Assembly: GCF_015558675.1 (NCBI RefSeq)
Contig: NZ_JADMOL010000001.1
Location: 496,373 to 560,372, forward strand
Origin: Paenibacillus sp. 1001270B_150601_E10
Lineage (GTDB): Bacteria; Bacillota; Bacilli; Paenibacillales; Paenibacillaceae
DNA: 64,000 nucleotides
Direction: 5' to 3'
Positions 17,986 through 27,500 of this stretch are shown here, one piece after another (positions within the stretch are counted from its first letter, which is position 1; the number at the start of each line of letters is the position of its first letter). A program made the translations under genes and the position numbers. The notes beneath the pieces are model-generated. The model was not told the DNA's origin and ran no database searches. It was given only the letters and a program-made list of their open reading frames with translations.

Positions 17986-18591
17986 ATGGTGAACAAGAAG
18001 CAGCTGCAAAGTGAGCAAACCAAAAAAAAGGTTGCACATGCAGCAAGGACCCTGTTTGTCCAAAAGGGGTACAAGGCCACTTCCATTGAAGATATCGTTG
18101 AAGCTACCGGAAGCAGCAAAGGAAACATTTATTATCATTTCAAAAGCAAGGAAGGCCTGTTTTTGTACTTGATAGAAGAGTGGGATTATGAATGGGAGCA
18201 GAAATGGAGAGAGAAGGAGCCCCTTTATACGACCACTATTGATAAGTTTTTTGGCTTTGCCGAGCAGATGGTGCTTGAGGATCTGAATCATCCCCTGACC
18301 AAATCCGCTGACGAATTTTTCAAGAACGAAGAAAAAACAAGCGAAATCGAGGAACGCGTCACCGAGATGGTGGAGCGGCATCTGATCTTCAATCAGCAGC
18401 TGATTCAAGAGGGCATCGACAACGGACAGTTCGGCCATCATGACGTAAAGAGCCTCGCAGTGATTCTGGAGGGATTGATGTTTGGTTTGAGCCATATGTC
18501 TCGCAAATCCTCTTTGCAAGGCGCTCTGTCCTTGTATCATGACGCGATTAGAGTCTTCTTATACGGAATTGCTGTCCATCAGCCTGAATAA
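17986..18591 (+). CDS. TetR family transcriptional repressor of the MFS efflux gene
   Basis: 201 residues. The DNA-binding domain (about 12-60) includes ATSIEDIVEATGSSKGNIYYHFKSKEGLF, the AcrR/QacR-like helix-turn-helix. The C-terminal helical domain should bind the inducer. ATG 17986 lies 6 nt after AAGGAG; a TTG at 17971 would overlap that site and is rejected. A palindrome upstream of this gene and a matching one before the MFS gene imply autorepression and control of the transporter. Confidence 0.88.
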   Translation: MVNKKQLQSEQTKKKVAHAARTLFVQKGYKATSIEDIVEATGSSKGNIYYHFKSKEGLFLYLIEEWDYEWEQKWREKEPLYTTTIDKFFGFAEQMVLEDLNHPLTKSADEFFKNEEKTSEIEERVTEMVERHLIFNQQLIQEGIDNGQFGHHDVKSLAVILEGLMFGLSHMSRKSSLQGALSLYHDAIRVFLYGIAVHQPE

Positions 18592-18684
18592 TAGCATTGC
18601 ATTGTTTCGAAGATCTCTCTGGATGGTCTATCTTCATGTAACATTCTCGTTCATTCTTATCTTAAGGTAAGATGAACAGGTCAT

Positions 18685-18708
18685 AATACAAAACGAACGT
18701 TCAGTATT
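18685..18708. promoter_or_regulatory. TetR operator upstream of the MFS efflux gene
   Basis: The core AACGAACGTTCAGTATT matches the site at 17928-17945, with outer arms AATAC/GTATT extending the palindrome and two mismatches in the left arm. It lies about 85 nt before the MFS start. Confidence 0.7.
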
Positions 18709-18790
18709 AATTGCAAGATAGGATTATTTTTGAAGTATTAAATGGGATTGTGCTTTGCATTCTAAAAAGAACACGAGTAAGGAGCATCTT

Positions 18791-20008
18791 ATGTCATTGC
18801 TACTACGAAACCGAGCTGCGATCTTGCTGCTCATGTTAAACATCTTTCTTGTCTTTACGGGCATTGGTCTGGTTATTCCAATCATGCCTACGTATATGAC
18901 CGAGCTTCACATCAGCGGAAGCATGGTGGGCTTGCTGGTCGCCGCCTTCTCTCTCACACAGCTACTGTTTTCACCATTTGCAGGAAGATTATCCGACTCT
19001 CTCGGACGAAAGAAAACGATCGTTGCAGGTATGATTCTATTTGCACTATCCGAGTGGTTGTTCGGTTCCGTCAATGCACCGGTCTTTCTCTTTGCCGCAC
19101 GCATGATTGGAGGATTAAGCGCAGCGCTGATGATGCCTTCTGTTATGGCCTATGCAGCTGACGTGACCACTAATGAAGAAAGAGCAAAGGGAATGGGCTT
19201 TATTAATGCCGCCATTACGACAGGCTTCATCATTGGGCCAGGAATCGGAGGCTATCTTGCAGAGTTTGGGATTCGCGTACCTTTCTATGCCGCAGCTATT
19301 GCAGCAGGGGTCTCTGCAGTTATTACAGCATTCATTCTTCCTGAATCCCTTACTGAAGAGAAGCGCCAGCAGATCAAAGCCGCCGCAACCAAGCAGGACA
19401 ACTTATTCAAGCAGCTGATGTCGTCTTATAAAGAACCTTACTTTATCAGCTTGATTATTGTAATGGTAACGTCCTTCGGGCTCGCAAATTATGAAACAGT
19501 ATTTGGCCTGTTCGTGGATCACAAGTTCGGATTTACGCCAAAAGATATTGCGTTTATTATTACCTTCGGTTCCATCTCGGGTGCTGTTGTCCAAGTGACC
19601 ATCTTTGGCTGGATCTTGAATAAGTTTGGCGAAAGACGCGTTATTTCCTGCTGTTTGCTAGTAGCAGGGATCTTTGTACTGTTGACCCTATTCGTTCATA
19701 CGTACTTCTTAATCGTAGTCGTAACCTTCATTGTTTTTCTGTCCATCGATATTCTGCGGCCTGCAATTGGCACACAGCTATCCAAGATGGCTCAGGATCA
19801 GCAAGGCTATGTGGCAGGTTTGAACTCTGCTTACACCAGCTTAGGAAATATTGCAGGCCCAATCGTTGCAGGAGCGTTGTTTGATATCGATATCAATTAT
19901 CCATACGTAATGGCTGCTATTGTTCTCGTCCTCTGCTTCTTGTTATCGCTTAGATCTAAAAAGGTACTGCAGCATACGGCTGGAGAAAAGATCACACGCA
20001 CATCCTAA
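18791..20008 (+). CDS. MFS multidrug efflux transporter (NorA/Bmr-like, DHA1)
   Basis: 405 residues with 12 predicted helices. GRLSDSLGRKK is the MFS loop 2-3 motif A. GFIIGPGIGGYLAE in helix 5 is the antiporter motif C of drug/H+ antiporters. RMIGGLSAALMMPSVMAYAADVT resembles NorA, Bmr and Blt. It should export drugs or dyes by proton exchange. ATG 18791 has AAGGAG 6 nt upstream; the TTG at 18755 gives an unlikely N-terminal extension. The shared operator with the upstream TetR gene indicates drug-inducible expression. Confidence 0.85.
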   Translation: MSLLLRNRAAILLLMLNIFLVFTGIGLVIPIMPTYMTELHISGSMVGLLVAAFSLTQLLFSPFAGRLSDSLGRKKTIVAGMILFALSEWLFGSVNAPVFLFAARMIGGLSAALMMPSVMAYAADVTTNEERAKGMGFINAAITTGFIIGPGIGGYLAEFGIRVPFYAAAIAAGVSAVITAFILPESLTEEKRQQIKAAATKQDNLFKQLMSSYKEPYFISLIIVMVTSFGLANYETVFGLFVDHKFGFTPKDIAFIITFGSISGAVVQVTIFGWILNKFGERRVISCCLLVAGIFVLLTLFVHTYFLIVVVTFIVFLSIDILRPAIGTQLSKMAQDQQGYVAGLNSAYTSLGNIAGPIVAGALFDIDINYPYVMAAIVLVLCFLLSLRSKKVLQHTAGEKITRTS

Positions 20009-20059
20009 TCGAACAGACATATAGGTTATTTTGTATACATGGACTGGAATCAAAAAGTT

Positions 20060-20104
20060 GACCCTTCGCGGCATAACCACATGATCGCAAGGGTCTTTTC
20101 TTTG
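20060..20104 (+). terminator. Terminator after the MFS gene
   Basis: GACCCTTCGCG and CGCAAGGGTC pair with one bulge across a 15-nt loop, followed by TTTTCTTTG. The rest of the gap to 20311 shows no gene. Confidence 0.8.
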
Positions 20105-20311
20105 TGAACAAACGATAGACTAATGAAGACAACTCTTGATTTATACAGATCGGATCAGATCATGAAAAAGAATAATGCACTACATACCTCTTGATTGTTT
20201 AAAACATCCTTTTTATACGTACGTAGAATATCAAAAGACTGCATTTCTGTACAAAAAGCCAAAAATCGTTTCGGAGCTAGTGATCTTTCATGAAGACAGG
20301 AGAGATATGAT

Positions 20312-21349
20312 ATGCACACAGGCCAAGCGAGAATGATCGTGAAGGAGTGGATACACGACTATGGGAAAAAGAATCAAACCTACATTGGCGCGTACTACAG
20401 CGGCTCGACTCTCCATTTATCCGATGAAGACCCGCTTCCTCCCCACTCCGATATGGACGTAATGCTCGTCATTGATGACAGTGAACCACGCGAGAAGCTA
20501 GGGAAGTTCCGATATAAAGACCTCTTAATGGAGGTTACCATCCTCACCTGGCCCGAGCTGGAATCTGTGGAGGGCGTGTTAGCCTCCTACCATCTTGCCA
20601 GCAGCTTGCGGGTAAATACGATCATTGACGATCCATCCGGGAGACTTGTAAGACTGCAGGACCAAGTAGAGAAGCTATTTCCTAAACGGGAATGGGTGGA
20701 GCTTCGATGCCATAAGGTAAGAGATCGCATTGAAGCAGGACTTCAGCATATTGATCCTGAACGGCCCTTACATGAGCAGGTGACAGCTTGGGTATTTCCT
20801 ACTGGAATCATGTGTCATTTGATCCTAGTTGCGAACAAACAGAATCCTACCGTACGAAAGCGTTATCTTGCAGCAAGAGAGGTATTATCTGCCCACGGGC
20901 TTCAAGACTTCTATCCGAAGCTGTTGGCACTGCTAGGCTGTACTCATTTATCTCCATCACAGATCGAAAGATATGTTGATCGACTAGAACAACTATTTGA
21001 TGCAGCGGCTAATGCGTCTGTAACCCCTTTCTTGTTCAGGTCCGATATCACGCCTGAGGCGCGGGTGATTGCTATTGAAGGCAGCCGATCAATGATTCAT
21101 CAGGGCAATCATCATGAAGCGATGTTCTGGATCATCGCAACCTATGCTCGCTGCCATACGATCCTGGCAGCGGATGCACCAGATATTCATCAGCGCTTGT
21201 TCTCAGACTTCGAGGAAATGCTTCGGCATCTTGGTGTATCGTCACATGAGGCCCTGAAGAAGCGAGCGGACGAAGGTTTGCAATTGCTTCCAGAGCTCTG
21301 GGCAGTTACGGAAAAAATCATTCAAGCGAATGAATGCCAAATGTCATAG
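20312..21349 (+). CDS. Nucleotidyltransferase-fold protein
   Basis: 345 residues. YYSGSTLHLSDEDPLPPHSDMDVMLVID is a nucleotidyltransferase core: GS followed after a spacer by DxD, which binds metal and nucleotide. A third acidic residue, in LLMEVTIL, fits the family. The C-terminal 230 residues are helical, as in aminoglycoside adenylyltransferases. It may adenylylate a small molecule such as an antibiotic, but no family name can be given with certainty. ATG 20312 follows AGGAGA. It is a single-gene unit. Confidence 0.7.
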   Translation: MHTGQARMIVKEWIHDYGKKNQTYIGAYYSGSTLHLSDEDPLPPHSDMDVMLVIDDSEPREKLGKFRYKDLLMEVTILTWPELESVEGVLASYHLASSLRVNTIIDDPSGRLVRLQDQVEKLFPKREWVELRCHKVRDRIEAGLQHIDPERPLHEQVTAWVFPTGIMCHLILVANKQNPTVRKRYLAAREVLSAHGLQDFYPKLLALLGCTHLSPSQIERYVDRLEQLFDAAANASVTPFLFRSDITPEARVIAIEGSRSMIHQGNHHEAMFWIIATYARCHTILAADAPDIHQRLFSDFEEMLRHLGVSSHEALKKRADEGLQLLPELWAVTEKIIQANECQMS

Positions 21350-21508
21350 TGGTCCCCCACGTTTGGATGAAAAACGACCAGAAAGCGTGAAGGACAATCA
21401 CCAAATCCTAATTAGATCTTGCCTAAGTACATGCAAGCTGCCTCAACCTCATCGGAACGAGGAGCGTTAAAGCTTAGCCTTAGCATTGAACCAATAGATC
21501 GCTCATCT

Positions 21509-21554
21509 AAAAAACCTTCCGCTCCACAATAAAGTGGTTAGGAAGGTTTTTTAT
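21509..21554. terminator. Bidirectional terminator between convergent genes
   Basis: AAAACCTTCC (21511-21520) pairs with GGAAGGTTTT (21541-21550) around an inner CCAC/GTGG hairpin. A run precedes it and a T run follows it. It serves both the nucleotidyltransferase (plus) and the giant S-layer protein (minus). Confidence 0.88.
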
Positions 21555-21598
21555 AATCGTCATATCACATTGAGCATCGGAGCTAAAGCATGTTCAAC

Positions 21599-24500
21599 TT
21601 ACTTCGCATGCAGCAGATTGTATACGGCCTGTGCGGCTTCTGCACGCGTTGTTAAGGCTGCTGGAGCAAATACTTCGCCCGGACGACCGCGCATGAGCTC
21701 CGCTTGAAGAGCTGCAAGCACATTTGCTCTTGCCCATGCGCTTATCTGTGAAGCATCCTTGACCGCAGCAACACCTGCATTCAGCTTCGTCCCGGTTAGC
21801 TGCTCCTTGGCACGAACGAGCATCATCGCCATTTCTTCTCTTGTTATGCTGCTGTTTGGCTCAAACGCATCCACCGAGCGGCCAGTGACTAGCCCCGCTT
21901 CATAAGCTGCTGCCACCTCTTTTGCATACCACGCTCCCTGCTCCACATCGTGGAAAGAAGCAGTTTTTTCTGTAGATAAGCCCATCGCGCGAACCAGCCA
22001 TGCGGCGAATTCCGCACGAGAGACCTGTCCGGAAGGATTGAAGGATGAACTAGAAGCTCCTTTTACGATATGATGAGCGGATAATTGCTGGATGGTACGA
22101 TACGCCCAATGTGATTCCTTCACATCTGTATAGTCTTTATTCAGCGTCATCACGCCGTAAATGCTGGTTTCGTGAATAGCCAGCTCCAGCTGATTGTTAT
22201 CTAAGCTTAGCTCTCTACTCCGGTAATGGAATGTTCCATCAGATGCAAACTGATACATTCCAGCAAGCTGAACGTCCATCTTGCTAGGAATCGCAAGAAG
22301 CAGTTTCATCGCATCCTCGAGCTTCTTCACCTCAAATTGACGGTTCGTCTTATCCGTGAAATAGATGCTTACATCCAGCAAGTCGCCTCCAATGTGGTAC
22401 TGTGCATGACGATCTTGATTCGCACGCTTCAGCCATTGGTCTCGCTTCTCATCAGCCACAGGCACCATTCGAATGCTAAGGCTCTCCTCCTTGTTTCGAG
22501 AAGCCAAGCTGTCATGCAGCGCCTTCAGTTGTTTGGCGGAAATAACAAGCGTATAATCTTCACCTCGAATGTATAGATCCTGCTCTTTCCATGCTGCAAG
22601 CTGATCCATGGTCAGGAGAACACGTTCCTTCTCATTCTTGAGCTGAACGCTTATTTGCTTCGATTGTCCAGCTAATGCGTCGGCGGGTACCGTTACGGCA
22701 TCCTTAGGGAGTTCGGACATCTGGCCAGGATTCACAGGAACGAATGGACTTGGCGTAGATGGAGCGGAATCCCCTTTCCGCCTGACTTGAATGATAAAAA
22801 CGTTCTCAGCGCCACTTTTTGCTGTCACTTTAACCGTGATTGTATTGTTTCCTACTGCAAGATAGTCCCCTCCTGTTACCACCACGGCTGCCTGCGGATC
22901 CTGAGCGGCATAAGTGACTAGAGCCACAGTTGTCGTGTAGGAAACGTCCACAGTATATTGAAGTTTATCAGGCTGGAAGTCGCGAATAGGGACTCCGTTC
23001 ACTTGAAGAGCAAGCAGATTCGCATTAGACGAAGCCTGCTCTTCCTCACGTGTCACCACGATCGAATACAGCGATGATCCACCCGTTGGGCTCACAACCG
23101 AAACGGTGATAAGATTATCACCTACCACCAGATCCTTGCTTCCTTGTACGGTTACAATTGCGGCTGGATTCATCGCAGCATAGGTCACCTCGCTGACCGT
23201 CGTACTGTATGGCACCGTTACTCGATACGTATATATATCCGGTGAAAAGCCCACAATGGTCGTTCCATTAAGGCGTAAATCGAGCAGACTGGATGGAGTT
23301 GGAACGCCTGAACCTTCTCGCACAATCTGAATGCTGTAGATGGTCGGCCCAGTATCAGCAGTCGTGACCTTTACTTTGACATCATTCAATCCGACTTGAA
23401 GATCCTTACCTCCCTGCACCTCAACCTGTGCGTCTGGATGATACGTCACATACGTTACCGTTGCATCCGTAACCGCATGTGGAACGCTCACAGCATAATC
23501 GAGCTTATTCGGATCGAAGCCTTGAATCGGCGTATCGTTTATCTTAAGCTCCTTCAGCTTTGTCTTTGTATCGGTTCCGATTCTCTGATCAACCGCGAGG
23601 TTCGGGAGCAGTTCTCGGCCATTAGCATCTGCTAGCATCCCTTCCACAAGATGCGCGCTCGCCTCAACGGTATGCCCTGATGGCAAAGCAAGCTTCATAA
23701 TGGGCTGATCCGCCTTAATAGCCGCTTCTGAGAAGAGAACGATGCGAAGCATGCCGTCTTTTTGTTCCTGATGAAGGATTCTCACTCCGCTTTGTGCGGG
23801 GAACGCCTGAACAGCAGCGTTGCTTCCTACATATGCCTTCAGCTCAATCGCATGGATGTCTGCGCTTGCTTCTTTCATCCACACTTCGTAGCCTTCTGTC
23901 TTCCCTGTTTCTTCACTTTGAATGTTCATCCATTGCAGAGTCGGGGCCAGTGCCTTGTTAAGCTCAGGTTGAGGCGTAAACATGCCTTCTATGACATGCG
24001 AATCTCCTAATGTAGGAGGAAGCCCCAGTGCCGTTAGGATCGTAGCCGGCAGATCACGTGTTGCCCCGCCCTGAAGCAGCTTCTCGTTGCCGCTGTCATC
24101 CCCAACGGTACGTCCATTGGCAGCAAAGAAGATGGTCTTCGCAAGCGGCGAATCCTGACCGTGGCTTGTAGCGCTGCCAAGCGTTCCATTGGCATTCTCT
24201 GTTCCCCCGCCATGGTCGGGAACTATAATGATTAACGTATCTTCGAGAAGATCATGATCCTGAAGCGTGTTATAGATCGCCTCCACATGTTTATCAATAG
24301 CCGTTAGCTTCTCATAATATTTCTTCGTGTAGAAGCCATCTCCATGCCCGACACCATCAAGCTCATCCAGCTGGAAGAACATAAGCGCTGTATCCTTCGC
24401 TTTTCCTGCTGCAACATATTGCTTGAAGGCTTCTATTGTTCCTTTATCGCCTAGCCCCTTGTAGCCTTCCACACCTGCAGACAGCTCATAATGACCTTCG

Positions 24501-27500
24501 ACAATATTGCCCCATGTCGCGAAGGCAGCCAACTTATTGGCTGGCAAGTACTCTTTTAATTTTTTGAAAATAGTAGCATACTCCCATGTCTCACTATATA
24601 AGAATTTAGCTGTATCATCGTTATAAAGCCCATGCTTCTCATAGCCGACTCCGTTCATTAAAGCTCCCCAGTTCGGAGATGAGCTCGACGGCAATGTTGT
24701 TTGTGCCGTGTAGCTTACAGCACCGCTCTCAATGAGCCTGCGGATCGTCGGGATCTTTAATCGATCGCCGACCTTTTCTTTGATTGTGCTTGGCGTCTCC
24801 CAATAAGGGGCATCCTTCGTTACGGCTGCTCCGCCTCCATCGATTCCGATCACCACAACCCGCTTGTATGGCTGATAGGTGGTTTTTGACGCAATAGTTG
24901 ATTGCTCTTCCTCGGATAGTCCTGTTGACAACGCGACATCCCCTACTGTAATATAGCCATCTTTGTTCAAATCTTCTGCTTGCTTGCCGTGAATCGTGGT
25001 TACCATGGAGTTCGCATCCAATCGCTCTGTTTCGAACTGTGTATTTCCTTGATAGAACTCGGCTTGTGTAACGCCGATCTCAACTTCTCCTTGTGCTGCC
25101 CGTGTTTGAAAGCGAAGCTCGGACAGCCGAGACACGGCATATTCAAGCGGGTCTGTCTCGCTGTAAACATATCCGCCTTGCAGCTCCAGCTTCAGCAAGC
25201 CAGGCGTAGATGAATCAACTCCGAGTGCGCGAGAGGCGCTCACAAATTCCAAAGCAGCAGGATCATAAGATACGTCAAGCTTCACCTTATCGATGCGAGA
25301 TGTCATCGTAGGGGTTCGCAAATCAATAAAGTATCTTACCTGCGCATCCTGAACGGCATGCTTCGCACCAAGAACGTTGATCGTTCCCGCAAACTTCTCA
25401 TTTACAACGATTGGAGGCGCCTGATCATATTCTCGTTGAACCTCTTCTGCAGTAACGGCTCTGCGAAGAATTTGCACCTCATCCATCTGAATCTGGTTCG
25501 TCTGATCATAATTGCTGGTTCCATCATTGCCGATCACGGTGGATAATCCAGAATCGACGGTGCCAGTACGTCCTTCAATCGACATCGAATGGGCGATTCC
25601 TTGATACTTGCTGCCGTTAACAGCCTTGATGTCAACAGGTGCGCCATCCTTGTAAAAGTCTACACGTCCGGTCTTGCGATCATGAGATACCATAATATGA
25701 TGCCAGCTTCCATCCGCAACGTTTGGAATCTCTGCATCTGCTCGCTTTCCGCCTTGCGTATTGTAGTTCCATTTCAGCGTGCTGCCAACCAAAGCAAGGA
25801 CATAGCCGACATTTGAACCGCTGTTCCAATCCTTATTCGATAGAATGGCAGGATCGCCTGAAGTCGGATTGGACTTGATCCAGAAGCCTAGTGTAAAGTT
25901 TGTATCCGTCGAGAATTGCAAGGCCGCAGGCTTGCCAAGGTTGAGCAGCTGTTTATTCGAACTGCCTAGTGTCTTCAACTGAATGGCCTTGCCCAATCGA
26001 CCCGCCACATACTCCGGATCACCTACGATTGTTGACTTTAGATCAAACGAAGAGTAGTCTTTCAAGCTATTCTCAAAGGCCAAGTATAGAGCATGATCTT
26101 GAGAAGCCTGCTTTGCCGCCTTTATCGTATACACACGCTTCTCGCCATGTGCCGTAACGGTGATAGTGACGATATTTTCACCAATCTTCAGCTTGTCATG
26201 ACCGGCTACCTCAACCGTTGCATCTTGCTCGGCTGTAGCATAGGTAATGTCCAGCTTCGATGCGTCAGCAGGCACCTGTAAGGCATATTCATATTGGTCT
26301 GGCTTAAAGCCCGGAAGCGTCGCCCCGTTTACTTTCAAATCTACGAGCTTCGCATGTTCGGCCGCTGCAGCTTCGCCAGTAAAGTCAAGCTCGCTTAAAC
26401 TTGTGAATGTCTTGTCTGGCGTATTGTAGGTGCTTGTTACGAGAAACTTGACGTATCGTCCTTGAACGGCTCGATCAAGCTTAACGTAATCCTTGTATGC
26501 ATTTCCGCTCCAGGTCTTGCCGAAGCTTCCTGCAGCCTTATTTTCCCCACTGCCCAAATACTGCTCGTCGCTAAGATTAGCAAAATTGTCTGAGGCATAC
26601 AGCTCGAAATCCTTAGGAAACTCCATTGCCGTCTGGCTGAGTCGGCTCGTACGCTGAACGCCCGTGATCTTGTGAGTATTCTTCAGATCCAAGATGACCC
26701 AATGAGGGAAGTTCGGTACAGGCGACAGCCAGCGGCTATGCCAGATCGTGGACAAGGAGCCATCCAGTAGATGTTCAGGATAGGCGTTCTCATTATCGGC
26801 ATAGGAGCTATATGCTTCAACCGTCATATTGGCTTTTGGAATAAAGGAGTACGCGGCCCCCTCCCTTGCAGATTGCAATGCCCACATCAGATCAACATAG
26901 GCTTGATCGATGACTTGTTCGTTTTCCTCTGCGGTTAAGGACTTGGCAGAGATGATTTGAGCTTGCAGCTCAGCCAGCAGCATTTCTGGAACAGACACCG
27001 TAGAGCCCTCTGCTGCTTCTTGATAGAATCTTTCGGCATCTCCGATTAGCTGCTGAAGTTGCCCAAACGTATAGAGCGTGTTCGTCTTATAGGAATCAGA
27101 CAGCGCCTTCGCCTCTTGAGCAGTCAGTGCTCGCTTCCATATTCTCAGATCATCCAGGGTCACTGCAGCATTTCCGTAATTTTTCCTGCCATCTGCACCA
27201 ATCACGATGGAGTTAGCCGTATCCATGCTGGATGTACCCAGGTTTGTAAGGTCTGTCGTTTGCTTAACGACCCCATCAATGTAAATGTTCGATACTTTCT
27301 TTTCGCGGTCGACGGAAATGGTAAAATGATGCCATTCACTGCCCACACTGCCCGCTCTTGCGTCGATTCGATTCGTGCCATCGCCCATATTCAATGTCAT
27401 GCTGTTAGCCGCTGCTGGTCCAATGTACCAGCCTGGATTTTTACCAGAGTTCCAATCCTTATTGGATTGAACCGTCTGGTCAGCGGCGAGATTGCCCTGA

